Positions 43,745-52,611 of a DNA stretch of 64,000 nucleotides are shown in pieces. Below the pieces are notes generated by a model. It was not told the origin of the DNA, made no database searches, and saw only the letters and a program-made list of their open reading frames with translations. The DNA lies in contig NZ_CP010429.1 in the NCBI RefSeq assembly GCF_000974425.1, positions 5,716,001 to 5,780,000 on the forward strand. Direction: 5' to 3'. The translations under genes and the position numbers were made by a program. The first letter of the stretch is position 1; each line of letters begins with the position of its first letter. Origin of the DNA: Spirosoma radiotolerans. GTDB taxonomy: Bacteria > Bacteroidota > Bacteroidia > Cytophagales > Spirosomataceae.

Positions 43745-45454
43745 ATGTTAAATATGATCACCGAGCAGCTTACAACCGAACTAAACCGCTTTAGTCGTAC
43801 TCTCACACAGGAAATAAGTAATCCAGCCGCCAAAGCGATGCTCTACGGAGTTGGCTTAAGTGAGGACGATATGCAGAAGCCCCAAATTGGCATTGCCAGT
43901 ACCGGGTATGAAGGGAACACCTGTAATATGCACTTGAACGGCTTATCGGTTTATGTAAAGCAGGGTATTCAGGCTAGCGGGCTGGTCGGGCTGATCTTTA
44001 ATACGATTGGTGTATCTGACGGCATGACCAATGGCAACGACGGCATGCGCTATTCACTACCCAGCCGGGATTTAATTGCCGACTCAATTGAATCAGTCGT
44101 AGCGGCTCAGTGGTACGATGGCGTTGTGACTGTTGTAGGTTGTGATAAGAACCTGCCAGGTGCCGTAATGGCGATGGCCCGCCTTGACCGGCCAAGTATC
44201 ATGGTCTACGGTGGCACCATTCGTTCGGGCCACTATAAAGGGCAGAAATTAGATATCGTTTCGGCTTTTGAAGCGCTGGGCAAGAAATACGCTGGGAATA
44301 TATCTGACGAAGATTACGAGGGCGTTATCAAGAATTCTATTCCGGGTGCCGGTGCTTGTGGTGGTATGTACACCGCCAACACAATGGCTAGTAGTATTGA
44401 AGCGATGGGCTTGAGTTTGCCCTTCAGCAGCAGCTATCCGGCCACACACGCAGGCAAGCAGGAAGAGTGCAAGAAAATTGGGGCAGCCATGCGCCTGCTG
44501 CTTGAACGTAACATCACACCAGCCGATATTATTACACGCAAATCGCTCGAAAACGCACTCACGGTGGTGATGGCCTTAGGCGGCTCTACCAACGCCGTAC
44601 TGCACTTTCTGGCTATTGCCCGGGCGGCAGGTATTACACTTACCCTGGATGAAATTCAGGCCATCAGTGACAAGGTTCCTTTTCTGGCCGACCTGAAGCC
44701 AAGCGGTAAGTATTATATGGAGGATATGCTCGAAATTGGGGGTGTACCGGCCGTTATGAAATACCTTTACCAAAATGGGATGCTGCATGGTGATTGCCTG
44801 ACCGTAACGGGGAAAACCGTTGCCGAAAATCTGGAGGAAGCGCCCGATCTCAATTTTGACACCCAACATATTGTACGGCCGTTGAGTAATCCGATCAAGC
44901 CAACCGGCCATATTCAGATTCTTCGTGGAAACCTGGCCCCAACAGGATCAGTGGCTAAAATCACGGGTAAAGAGGGTTTGCATTTCGATGGTACCGCTAA
45001 AGTGTGCGAACATGAAAGTGAAGTGATCGACGCACTCCAAAAGGGCGAAATCCTGCCGGGTCAGGTAGTGGTTATTCGCAACGCGGGTCCGAAGGGTGGC
45101 CCCGGTATGAGCGAAATGCTTAAGCCAACCTCGGCCATTATGGGCGCGGGCCTTGGCGATAAAGTAGCGCTCATTACCGATGGACGTTTTTCGGGTGGTA
45201 CCCATGGCTTCGTGGTAGGTCACGTTACACCCGAAGCCTTCGACGGCGGGCCAATTGCCCTGGTCCACAACGGCGACCGGATCACCATCGACGCCACTAC
45301 CCGCGAACTGACGCTTCATATTTCGGATGAAGAGATGGCACAGCGCAAAAGCGAATGGCAGCAACCCGCTCCTCCATTCACGAAAGGCGTGCTGGGTAAA
45401 TACATCCGTAATGTGAAATCGGCAAGTGAAGGCTGTGTAACGGACGAAGCATAG
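43745..45454 (+). CDS. ilvD: Dihydroxy-acid dehydratase
   Basis: A 569-residue iron-sulfur enzyme that dehydrates 2,3-dihydroxy-isovalerate and -methylvalerate, the third common step of valine and isoleucine synthesis. The three cluster cysteines are Cys60 in GNTCNMHL, Cys133 in VGCDKNLPG and Cys205 in [38 protein letters not shown] is the C-terminal signature. The ATG at 43745 is used; a second ATG at 43754 is possible and would place the palindrome 11 bp upstream. It starts the ilvD-B-H-C-A run. Confidence 0.97.
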   Translation: MLNMITEQLTTELNRFSRTLTQEISNPAAKAMLYGVGLSEDDMQKPQIGIASTGYEGNTCNMHLNGLSVYVKQGIQASGLVGLIFNTIGVSDGMTNGNDGMRYSLPSRDLIADSIESVVAAQWYDGVVTVVGCDKNLPGAVMAMARLDRPSIMVYGGTIRSGHYKGQKLDIVSAFEALGKKYAGNISDEDYEGVIKNSIPGAGACGGMYTANTMASSIEAMGLSLPFSSSYPATHAGKQEECKKIGAAMRLLLERNITPADIITRKSLENALTVVMALGGSTNAVLHFLAIARAAGITLTLDEIQAISDKVPFLADLKPSGKYYMEDMLEIGGVPAVMKYLYQNGMLHGDCLTVTGKTVAENLEEAPDLNFDTQHIVRPLSNPIKPTGHIQILRGNLAPTGSVAKITGKEGLHFDGTAKVCEHESEVIDALQKGEILPGQVVVIRNAGPKGGPGMSEMLKPTSAIMGAGLGDKVALITDGRFSGGTHGFVVGHVTPEAFDGGPIALVHNGDRITIDATTRELTLHISDEEMAQRKSEWQQPAPPFTKGVLGKYIRNVKSASEGCVTDEA

Positions 45455-45550
45455 AATCCATTTTCAGTCCGCTAATGGACAGCAGGATTTAAGTCTATTA
45501 CCAACAGTAAATCAACAAACTGAATACAACTTTTAAATTGACCATACATC

Positions 45551-47317
45551 ATGGAAGCAATTGCCAGTATTAAACCGGAAACAGTTCCTGCCGCATCCGT
45601 TGCGGCCATTGATACTGTGGCCCCTACATACATCAACGGCTCGCATGCCCTGATGAAAGCCTTGCTGGCCGAAGGCGTCGATACCATTTTTGGGTATCCT
45701 GGTGGAGCCATCATGCCCGTATACGATGCGCTTTACGACTATCAGGACCAGATAAACCACATTCTGGTACGCCACGAGCAGGGCGCTGGTCATGCGGCAC
45801 AGGGCTATGCCCGCGTAACGGGCCGCGCGGGTGTCTGCCTGGTCACGTCTGGTCCGGGAGCAACCAATCTGGTAACAGCCATTGCCGACGCCTTGATTGA
45901 CTCTACGCCCCTGGTTTGCCTGGTTGGTCAGGTTGGCAAGAAACTATTAGGTACCGATGCATTCCAGGAAGCCGATGTCATGGGCGTGACCATGCCAATC
46001 ACTAAATGGAATTATCAGATTACGGATGCCGATGAGGTTCCCGAAATACTGGCCAAAGCGTTCTACATTGCCCAGTCGGGCCGGCCGGGTCCTGTCCTGA
46101 TCGACATGACCAAGAGTGCTCAGTTGGAGCTAATGACAAAACCTTACGTGTACGAACGCTGCCAGAGCCTGGTGAGCTACCGGCCACGGCGCATCCCTAA
46201 ACAGGAGCAAGTCGAAGCAGCGGCTGCCCTGATCAACTCGGCCAAACGCCCCTACATACTTGTCGGGCATGGTGTTCAGATCGCCAAAGCGGAAGACGAA
46301 CTGCGCGAGTTGGCCGAGAAGACAGGAATTCCAGTCGCAACGACCCTGCTGGGCCAGTCGACTATTCCAACCAATCACCCACTTTACGTTGGCTGGCTGG
46401 GTATGCATGGCAACTACGGTCCGAATGTAATGACCGACCAGGCCGATGTAATTATCGCCATCGGTATGCGCTTCGACGACCGGGTAACGGGTGATGCCAG
46501 CAAATACATTAAGCAGGCAAAAGTCGTCCATATCGAGATTGACCCCTCCGAAATCGACAAGATCATTCGGGCCGACGCGCCGGTTGTTGGCGATGCCAAA
46601 GAAGTTATAAAAGCGCTACTACCGCTTGTAAAACCCAACGATCATACCGTTTGGCGGAATGAGTTTCGTAAGTATGACGCCATCGAGAATGAAACCATTA
46701 CGGTTCCTGAATTGACCAATACGGGTGGTAAGATCAGAATGGCCGAGGTGATCGATATGCTGTCGAAAAAAACCAAAGGTGAAGCTATTTTGGTGACCGA
46801 TGTAGGTCAGCATCAGATGATGGCCTCCCGATATTACCAGTTTCGGCGCCCCAACAGCCTGGTTACTTCGGGTGGAATGGGTACAATGGGCTTTGCATTA
46901 CCAGCGGCCTTCGGGGCGCAAGTGGGCGCTCCTGACCGGCAGGTCGTGGCCGTTATTGGCGACGGTTGTTTTCAGATGACCTTGCAGGAACTGGGCACCA
47001 TTGTCCAGAACAAACAGCCGGTGAAGGCCATCATTTTAAACAACAACTTCTTGGGAATGGTCCGCCAATGGCAGCAGCTTTTTCACGAACGGCGCTATTC
47101 GTTCGTTGAGCTGCAAAATCCCGATTTCATTACCATAGCCCGTGGTTTTGGTATGGATGGACAAACCTGTGACGAACGATCAAATCTTTCCGACGCCCTC
47201 GACACACTGCTGGCTCACGATGGGCCATTTCTGCTCGAAGTAATTGTCGAAAAAGAAGAGAACGTATTTCCGATGGTTCCCGCTGGCGCCAGTGTTTCGC
47301 AGATTAGACTTAAATAA
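45551..47317 (+). CDS. ilvB: Acetolactate synthase large subunit
   Basis: A 588-residue ThDP enzyme that condenses pyruvate with pyruvate or 2-oxobutyrate. The catalytic glutamate is in VRHEQGAGHAAQGYAR; the ThDP/Mg site is GDGCFQMTLQELGTIVQNKQPVKAIILNNNFLGM, and the FAD region PVATTLLGQSTIPTNHPLYVGWLGMHGNYG. The N-terminal 28 residues are extra and may be flexible. The small subunit gene follows after 1 bp, consistent with a holoenzyme. Confidence 0.97.
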   Translation: MEAIASIKPETVPAASVAAIDTVAPTYINGSHALMKALLAEGVDTIFGYPGGAIMPVYDALYDYQDQINHILVRHEQGAGHAAQGYARVTGRAGVCLVTSGPGATNLVTAIADALIDSTPLVCLVGQVGKKLLGTDAFQEADVMGVTMPITKWNYQITDADEVPEILAKAFYIAQSGRPGPVLIDMTKSAQLELMTKPYVYERCQSLVSYRPRRIPKQEQVEAAAALINSAKRPYILVGHGVQIAKAEDELRELAEKTGIPVATTLLGQSTIPTNHPLYVGWLGMHGNYGPNVMTDQADVIIAIGMRFDDRVTGDASKYIKQAKVVHIEIDPSEIDKIIRADAPVVGDAKEVIKALLPLVKPNDHTVWRNEFRKYDAIENETITVPELTNTGGKIRMAEVIDMLSKKTKGEAILVTDVGQHQMMASRYYQFRRPNSLVTSGGMGTMGFALPAAFGAQVGAPDRQVVAVIGDGCFQMTLQELGTIVQNKQPVKAIILNNNFLGMVRQWQQLFHERRYSFVELQNPDFITIARGFGMDGQTCDERSNLSDALDTLLAHDGPFLLEVIVEKEENVFPMVPAGASVSQIRLK

Positions 47318-47318
47318 A

Positions 47319-47852
47319 ATGACTACCTACACGATCTGCATATTCACGGAAAATACCATCGGGCTGCTTAATCGCATCACCATCATTTTCACCCGTCGGC
47401 GCATCAACATCGAAAGCCTGACGGTGTCCGAAACGGAGCGAAAAGGCGTATCCCGATTCACCATCGTCATCAAACATGAATCCCGCGAGGAGGTCGAAAA
47501 ATTAGTCCGTCAGATCCGTAAGATCGTCGAAGTGATGGCCGTCTTCGGTTATCTCAACGATGAGATTGTTTACAACGAAATTGCTTTGTTCAAGATTTCG
47601 ACACCACTAGGCAGTAAGTCGCTGGATGTTGAAACCATCAATAAGGAGTATAAGGCTTGGGTCGTTTATTGGGGACTGGATTACGTTGTTATCGAGAAAA
47701 CAGGTAATGACACCGAGATTTTCGAGTTTTTCGCCTATATCAAGCAATACGATATTCTGGAGTTTGTTCGCTCCGGTCGGGTGGCCGTTGGCAAAACAGA
47801 AAAAGGGCTGGTCGAGTACCTGCCTGAGTCCGAATGGGCCTACTATTTATAA
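47319..47852 (+). CDS. ilvH: Acetolactate synthase small (regulatory) subunit
   Basis: A 177-residue regulatory subunit. The ATG at 47319 starts the ACT domain (TTYTICIFTENTIGLLNRITIIFTRRRINIESLTVSET); a frame from 47244 overlaps ilvB and is not used. The C-terminal domain contains YIKQYDILEFVRSGRVAVGKTEKG. It confers valine feedback control on IlvB in other bacteria. It is translationally coupled to ilvB by a 1-bp gap. Confidence 0.95.
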   Translation: MTTYTICIFTENTIGLLNRITIIFTRRRINIESLTVSETERKGVSRFTIVIKHESREEVEKLVRQIRKIVEVMAVFGYLNDEIVYNEIALFKISTPLGSKSLDVETINKEYKAWVVYWGLDYVVIEKTGNDTEIFEFFAYIKQYDILEFVRSGRVAVGKTEKGLVEYLPESEWAYYL

Positions 47853-47887
47853 CCAATCACACAATACGAGTACAAAACCAATTAAAC

Positions 47888-48931
47888 ATGGCAACGATTA
47901 ATTTCGGAGGAGTTGAGGAACAAGTTGTAACGCGGGAAGAATTTCCGTTAGAGAAAGCCCGTGAGGTGCTGGCCAATGAAACTATTGCCGTAATTGGCTA
48001 TGGCGTACAAGGCCCCGGCCAGTCGTTGAATATGCGCGACAATGGCTTTAACGTTATCGTTGGACAGCGTAAAGGCAAAACGTACGATAAGGCCATTGCC
48101 GATGGCTGGGTACCTGGCGAAACCTTGTTCGAAATTGAAGAAGCGTTAGAAAAAGGCACGATCATTTGCTTCCTGCTCTCCGATGCCGCTCAGATCGAGC
48201 TATGGCCAACGGTGAAAGCCGCCCTTAAGCCTGGTAAATCGCTGTATTTCTCGCACGGATTTGGCGTAACATACAAAGAGAAAACCGGTATCGTTCCTCC
48301 TACCGACGTCGATGTATTCCTGGTGGCACCGAAAGGGTCAGGAACATCGCTGCGCCGGTTGTTCGTAGAAGGCAAAGGGCTGAACTCCAGCTTTGCCATT
48401 TACCAGGATGCTTCCGGCAATGCCCGGACCAAAGCCATTGCCATGGGTATCGGCGTGGGTTCAGGTTATTTGTTTGAAACCGATTTTTACAAAGAAGTAA
48501 CGTCTGACTTAACCGGCGAACGGGGTACGCTGATGGGTGCTATTCAGGGCATTTTTGCGGCTCAGTATGAAGTTCTGCGGGCCAATGGCCACAGCCCTTC
48601 CGAAGCATTCAACGAAACGGTTGAAGAACTGACGCAGTCGCTGATGCCACTCGTCGCCGAAAATGGCATGGACTGGATGTACGCCAACTGTTCGACAACC
48701 GCCCAGCGCGGTGCCCTCGACTGGTGGAAACCGTTCCACGATGCGACAAAACCCGTGTTCGAAAAATTATACAACTCGGTAAAATCGCAGGAGCAGGCCG
48801 AAATAAGCATCACCCGCAACTCGCAACCCGACTACCGCGAAAAGCTGGAAATCGAACTAGCCGAACTGCGCGATTCAGAAATGTGGCAGGCTGGTAAAGC
48901 CGTCCGGTCGCTGCGCCCAGAGCGGAGCTAG
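47888..48931 (+). CDS. ilvC: Ketol-acid reductoisomerase
   Basis: A 347-residue NADPH-dependent Mg enzyme that isomerises and reduces acetolactate. The Rossmann motif is GYGVQGPGQSLNMRDNG; the metal ligands lie in GERGTLMGAIQG and SPSEAFNETVEE; CSTTAQRGALDW follows. The sequence reads like the fungal/mitochondrial (Ilv5) branch, with LLSDAAQIELWPTVK, LYFSHGFG and APKGSGTSLRRLF. The ATG at 47888 is right; an upstream in-frame ATG at 47834 lies inside ilvH. ilvA follows after a hairpin. Confidence 0.96.
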   Translation: MATINFGGVEEQVVTREEFPLEKAREVLANETIAVIGYGVQGPGQSLNMRDNGFNVIVGQRKGKTYDKAIADGWVPGETLFEIEEALEKGTIICFLLSDAAQIELWPTVKAALKPGKSLYFSHGFGVTYKEKTGIVPPTDVDVFLVAPKGSGTSLRRLFVEGKGLNSSFAIYQDASGNARTKAIAMGIGVGSGYLFETDFYKEVTSDLTGERGTLMGAIQGIFAAQYEVLRANGHSPSEAFNETVEELTQSLMPLVAENGMDWMYANCSTTAQRGALDWWKPFHDATKPVFEKLYNSVKSQEQAEISITRNSQPDYREKLEIELAELRDSEMWQAGKAVRSLRPERS

Positions 48932-48936
48932 TATCG

Positions 48937-49035
48937 ATACGAACACGGCTGTGGCCGATCAGGCAAATTCATACGGATCAGAATTTATTTTTTATCCGTT
49001 CTGATCTGCCTGATCGGTCACAGCCGTGTTCGTAT
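48937..49035. repeat. 29-bp-arm inverted repeat between ilvC and ilvA
   Basis: Arms 48937-48965 and 49007-49035 pair with one mismatch; a smaller inner repeat (GATCAGAA/TTCTGATC) is nested in the loop. It begins 6 bp beyond the ilvC stop and ends about 20 bp before ilvA. It has no T-run, so it may partly separate ilvA expression from the ilv operon. Confidence 0.7.
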
Positions 49036-49056
49036 CATTTTGCTTAACTTTACGTT

Positions 49057-50328
49057 ATGAGCACAGTAGTAGACGACAAGAAATTTACCTTTCCTGACCT
49101 CGACAATATATATCTGGCCGCCGAACGGCTTCGGGGCGTAGCCACGCATACTCCGCTTCAGGAGAACATTAACCTGTCGGACCGGTACGGAGCCACTATT
49201 TTCCTCAAACGGGAAGATCTGCAGGTTGTGCGCTCGTATAAAATTCGGGGTGCTTATAACAAAATGGCCAGTATGACCGCGGAATCGCTGGTCAACGGCG
49301 TTGTCTGCGCGAGCGCAGGTAACCATGCCCAGGGATTAGCCTATGCGTGCCGAAAAATGGCCGTTCATGGCACCATTTTCATGCCCACTACGACCCCCAA
49401 TCAGAAGGTTAAGCAAGTCAAATTATTTGGTAAGGAGTTCGTAAAAGTGGTTCTCGTTGGCGATACCTACGACGATGCCTATCACGCAGCGATGGAATTT
49501 GTCGATACCCACGACAGCGTATTCGTGCATCCATTCGATGATGTGCAAGTGATGGAAGGACAGGGTACTGTAGGGCTGGAGATTTTTAAAGACTCTAACT
49601 TTAAGATCGACTACCTGATCATGGCCATTGGCGGAGGTGGTTTGGCATCGGGCGTTTCGGCCGTGTTCAAACAGCTAAGCCCAAAAACCAAACTCATTGG
49701 CGTAGAACCCGCCGGTTCGCCATCTATGAAAGTGGCCATTGACGAAGGCCACGTCGTCACGCTCGATCACATTGACAAATTTGTTGACGGAGCCGCCGTG
49801 AAGCGTGTTGGCGATACAACGTTTGAGATTTGCCGGAAAAATCTCGACCGTGTTCTACTGGTTCCGGAAGGAAAGGTGTGCACAACTATTTTACAACTTT
49901 ACAATGAAGAAGCCATTGTAGCTGAACCGGCAGGCGCCTTATCCATTGCCGCGCTGGACTTCCTGAAAGATGAAATCAAAGGAAAAAATGTCGTGTGTCT
50001 GGTTGGCGGTGGCAATAACGACATTACCCGGACGGAGGAAATCAAGGAACGCTCGCTTCTATACGAAGGGCTAAAGCATTATTTCATTATCCGATTCCCG
50101 CAACGGGCCGGTGCTTTTCGCGACTTCCTGAACGTACTCGGCCCCGATGACGACATTAGTCGGTTCGAATACGCCAAGAAAACAAACCGCGAAACAGGCC
50201 CCGCCGTAGTCGGAATTGAACTAAAGCACCGCGAAGATTTTGGGCCGCTCATCCAGCGCATGCAGGCGCAAAACATCGTATTCGAATACCTCAACGATCA
50301 ACCTGACTTATTTCAGTTTTTGGTGTAA
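49057..50328 (+). CDS. ilvA: Threonine ammonia-lyase (threonine dehydratase)
   Basis: A 423-residue PLP enzyme that converts threonine to 2-oxobutyrate for isoleucine. The PLP lysine is Lys62 in VVRSYKIRGAYNKM, the cofactor phosphate loop is GGGGLASGVS, and CASAGNHAQGLAYACRKM fits the family. A single C-terminal ACT-like regulatory domain starts near residue 340 (HYFIIRFPQRAGAFRDFLNVLG), shorter than the double domain of E. coli IlvA. A citramalate synthase in the same cluster provides an alternative 2-oxobutyrate source. Confidence 0.96.
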   Translation: MSTVVDDKKFTFPDLDNIYLAAERLRGVATHTPLQENINLSDRYGATIFLKREDLQVVRSYKIRGAYNKMASMTAESLVNGVVCASAGNHAQGLAYACRKMAVHGTIFMPTTTPNQKVKQVKLFGKEFVKVVLVGDTYDDAYHAAMEFVDTHDSVFVHPFDDVQVMEGQGTVGLEIFKDSNFKIDYLIMAIGGGGLASGVSAVFKQLSPKTKLIGVEPAGSPSMKVAIDEGHVVTLDHIDKFVDGAAVKRVGDTTFEICRKNLDRVLLVPEGKVCTTILQLYNEEAIVAEPAGALSIAALDFLKDEIKGKNVVCLVGGGNNDITRTEEIKERSLLYEGLKHYFIIRFPQRAGAFRDFLNVLGPDDDISRFEYAKKTNRETGPAVVGIELKHREDFGPLIQRMQAQNIVFEYLNDQPDLFQFLV

Positions 50329-50346
50329 CTTGGTATAACAGAAACT

Positions 50347-50664
50347 ATGATAACAGCCGTTCAAAATAAACCGCAAGCCTTCGAGCGTATCCAGTCGCAC
50401 CAATCGGCGCTAAAGCTATTTGGTGCTGCCAGACTAGGTCTATTTGGGTCTTTTGTCCGGGGAGAGCAAACCGAAAAGAGCGATATTGATTTTGTGGTGG
50501 AGTTTCCGGAAGGGAAGAAGACATTCCGAAATTTCATTAATATGGTTTATTACCTGGAGAAAGTAATGGGCCGGGAAGTAGAACTTCTTACTTGGGAAGG
50601 AATGGCTGCATTTGTTAAACGTGAGGCTGAAAAAGAGATTGAATATGCCCCCTTCACCCATTGA
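50347..50664 (+). CDS. MNT-domain antitoxin (minimal nucleotidyltransferase)
   Basis: A 105-residue nucleotidyltransferase with the Pol-beta signature GSFVRGEQTEKSDIDF, giving Gly34-Ser35 and the metal-binding Asp46 and Asp48. In characterised HEPN/MNT pairs the MNT protein neutralises the HEPN RNase by adding AMP to a tyrosine of it. The next gene is a HEPN protein whose start lies 20 bp inside this reading frame, which supports the pair. It begins 18 bp after ilvA and may be read through from the ilv operon. Confidence 0.88.
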   Translation: MITAVQNKPQAFERIQSHQSALKLFGAARLGLFGSFVRGEQTEKSDIDFVVEFPEGKKTFRNFINMVYYLEKVMGREVELLTWEGMAAFVKREAEKEIEYAPFTH

Positions 50665-50998
50665 GTTCTTACAGCACATACGAGACGAATTGGCTTACAT
50701 TTTGAAATATTCACAAGGAGTTACCTACGAGGAGTTCCTGAGTCATCCATTTCTATCTAAAGCATTTGTCAGAAGTTGCAAGATTATTGGGGAAGCTTGC
50801 AAAAATGTGCCGGATGAAATCCGTTATAATCATCTGGAGTTTGACTGGAAAGGTTTTGCTGGAATGCGCGATAAATTAATTCATCATTATTGGGGAATTG
50901 ACAATGAATTAATGTGGGATGCAATCCAGCAGGAAGTTTCGCCCAATAAAGAATGGATTGATCTAATTATTGAGCAGGAGCTAACTAAGCGATACTAA
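50645..50998 (+). CDS. HEPN-domain (DUF86-like) toxin
   Basis: A 117-residue, mostly helical HEPN protein. From the ATG at 50645 the RNase motif RX4HXY is intact at residues 75-82 (RDKLIHHY): Arg75 and His80 would cleave RNA and Tyr82 would be the AMP acceptor modified by the MNT partner. The frame starting at 50612 overlaps the MNT gene more and is not needed. The pair is a type VII toxin-antitoxin candidate. Base composition is more AT-rich than in the ilv/leu genes. Confidence 0.88.
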   Translation: MPPSPIEFLQHIRDELAYILKYSQGVTYEEFLSHPFLSKAFVRSCKIIGEACKNVPDEIRYNHLEFDWKGFAGMRDKLIHHYWGIDNELMWDAIQQEVSPNKEWIDLIIEQELTKRY

Positions 50999-51001
50999 GT
51001 C

Positions 51002-51862
51002 ATGCTCCGCGTCCCCTCATCCATCCAGCCCAATCAGTTTGAGTCCCTGAACATTCGGCGACCCGACGCGTCGGAGATGAAGTTCGTGGCTTACCGCAGT
51101 GACGTATATCCTGAACGGAACGAGGTTTTCTTTGAAGAACATGCCGTCATTGTGGTATTGGAGGGCGAGAAAAAATTTAGCTCACCCACGCAGGAACTGC
51201 ACGTACACAAAGGGCAGATTCTGTTTTTCCAGCGGGGTTGCTATTCGATGAACGAATCCATAGACAACAGCTATCGAAGTCTGGTGTTCTTCGTCAATGA
51301 GAAACTCCTCAAAGAATTTGTTAGCCAGCACCTGTCTCTGTTTCAGGCACTGCCTGCTCCCCCACCGGCAGACCTTATTCTGTCGTTTTCATCGTCGCCT
51401 ACGTTCACCACCTTCATAAACTCATTACTGCCTTACTTTGGCGCTAAAACGCCCTTTTTAAATGAGTTGCTTCGCCTGAAATTTCAGGAGTTATTGTTGC
51501 ATTTGCTCGAACTGGACACATCAGGCCACTTACGGGCCACACTCCTTCATATTTATCAGGGCCAGAAAACAGATCTCGATTACCTGATGAACACGTACTT
51601 CCTCAAACCTTTATCTATGAGTGAGTTATCGAAATTGTCGGGACGAAGTTTATCCGCCTTCAAGCGAGAGTTTGAAAACCATTTTCATACATCCCCCGGC
51701 CACTGGATACGCCAGAAACGCCTGGAGCACGCTCATTTTCTGTTGCGCAATACCGACAAGAACGTATCAGAAGTTAGTATGGAAATCGGTTATGAGAGTG
51801 TGTCTCATTTCATCAAAGCGTATAAGCAGCAATACGGCGCTACACCAAAGCGAATGGTATGA
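51002..51862 (+). CDS. AraC-family transcriptional regulator
   Basis: A 286-residue regulator. The N-terminal part is a cupin-like sensing domain (HAVIVVLEGEKKFSSPTQELHVHKGQILFFQRG); the C-terminal 90 residues hold two helix-turn-helix motifs, MSELSKLSGRSLSAFKREFENHF and VSEVSMEIGYESVSHFIKAYKQQYGATPKR. It begins 4 bp after the HEPN stop. The effector and target genes are unknown; nothing adjacent is an obvious target. Confidence 0.9.
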   Translation: MLRVPSSIQPNQFESLNIRRPDASEMKFVAYRSDVYPERNEVFFEEHAVIVVLEGEKKFSSPTQELHVHKGQILFFQRGCYSMNESIDNSYRSLVFFVNEKLLKEFVSQHLSLFQALPAPPPADLILSFSSSPTFTTFINSLLPYFGAKTPFLNELLRLKFQELLLHLLELDTSGHLRATLLHIYQGQKTDLDYLMNTYFLKPLSMSELSKLSGRSLSAFKREFENHFHTSPGHWIRQKRLEHAHFLLRNTDKNVSEVSMEIGYESVSHFIKAYKQQYGATPKRMV

Positions 51863-51944
51863 GGCCAGATATGCCAACCGGATGAACGATCATTCAAGCG
51901 ATTGAGTCAGGATATACGACTTTCCTTAGTCGTTATTATCCGAA

Positions 51945-52136
51945 TTGCTACAACTGTATGAATCAGGCATGTATAGCATCTGGACAGCCATAGACGATAA
52001 AACCAGAGCAATCCGGTTTAGGAAAGGGGCGGAAAACTGCGCCTTTACGATCGTAGAACCTGCACCAATTTTTCGAATCGACTTAACTCAACAAGCTACA
52101 AAACAGGAGCGGCAATCCTGGCAAACAGCCGCATAA
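51945..52136 (+). CDS. Doubtful 63-residue ORF in a gap
   Basis: The stretch 51863-52165 has no clear gene. This 63-codon frame starts at TTG (51945) or the ATG at 51969 and encodes IWTAIDDKTRAIRFRKGAENCAF followed by a hydrophilic tail. I recognise no family and see no promoter. It could be a small gene, a remnant, or chance. Confidence 0.2.
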   Translation: MLQLYESGMYSIWTAIDDKTRAIRFRKGAENCAFTIVEPAPIFRIDLTQQATKQERQSWQTAA

Positions 52137-52165
52137 ATCTCGAAGGCATTAACCAAGCAAATAAG

Positions 52166-52504
52166 TTATTGTCTTATAACTTCCTTTCGATGCGCCAGGC
52201 CCCAATAATGAAGTTCCTCGATCACTTTTTCTAGCGACATACCGTGTGGCGTAATGGAATACTCAACGGTAGGTGGAAACGTATCGTGTACCTGTCGCAG
52301 GACAAGTTTATTCGCTTCCAGATTTTTTAGTTCTCTGGAAAGCGTTTTGTCCGTTATTCCGCTGACTTCTCTTGCTAGCTGCTTGAATCGTTTAGGACTT
52401 TCTGACAACGAAAATAAGATAAGCAACTTCCATCTTCCCTCAACCGCTTCAAGGGCATCTTTAATAGAAAGCATCGTTTTGGGGCAACCACCTGTCGTCA
52501 GCAT
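52166..52504 (-). CDS. HxlR-family transcriptional regulator
   Basis: A 112-residue winged-helix regulator. The family start is clear: Cys7 in GGCPKTMLSIKDALEAVEGRWKLLILFSL, where the conserved cysteine can sense redox or electrophiles, followed by RFKQLAREVSGITDKTLSRELKNLEANKLV and VEYSITPHGMSLEKVIEELHYWG. It is divergent from DoxX, and a perfect 42-bp palindrome lies 17 bp upstream of its start. Such regulators often control the neighbouring gene in response to quinones or aldehydes, which makes DoxX the likely target. Confidence 0.93.
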   Translation of the reverse strand: MLTTGGCPKTMLSIKDALEAVEGRWKLLILFSLSESPKRFKQLAREVSGITDKTLSRELKNLEANKLVLRQVHDTFPPTVEYSITPHGMSLEKVIEELHYWGLAHRKEVIRQ

Positions 52505-52521
52505 TTTTTATTATGGTTTGC

Positions 52522-52563
52522 ATTACTTCCTGCTTGGATAGCGCTATCCAAGCAGGAAGTAAT
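52522..52563. promoter_or_regulatory. Perfect 42-bp palindrome in the HxlR-DoxX gap
   Basis: The whole interval is self-complementary with no spacer, centred on GATAGC|GCTATC, with outer half-sites ATTACTTCC and GGAAGTAAT. It is placed where an HxlR dimer operator would be expected. It could equally be another member of this genome's intergenic inverted repeats. Confidence 0.65.
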
Positions 52564-52608
52564 ATCATTTGGCTAGCGAATGTAGATATTTTTGCTACAA
52601 ATGATATT
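52561..52608 (+). promoter_or_regulatory. Candidate doxX promoter flanked by a 10-bp inverted repeat
   Basis: AATATCATTT (52561-52570) and AAATGATATT (52599-52608) are exact complements. Between them, TATTTTTG (52587-52594) fits the -7 consensus, and TTTG (52568-52571) could be the -33 element, though 15 bp apart is short. The DoxX start is at 52612. The repeat halves would overlap -33 and +1, as in a repressor site. Confidence 0.45.
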
Positions 52609-52611
52609 GAT

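Noticed and set aside
47834..47887. Upstream start for ilvC
   Set aside because: It overlaps the ilvH 3' end and adds residues absent from the family; ATG 47888 gives the standard N-terminus.
52513..52611. Longer N-terminus for DoxX
   Set aside because: The extension is translated from the 42-bp palindrome and is not membrane-like; the ATG at 52612 fits the family.
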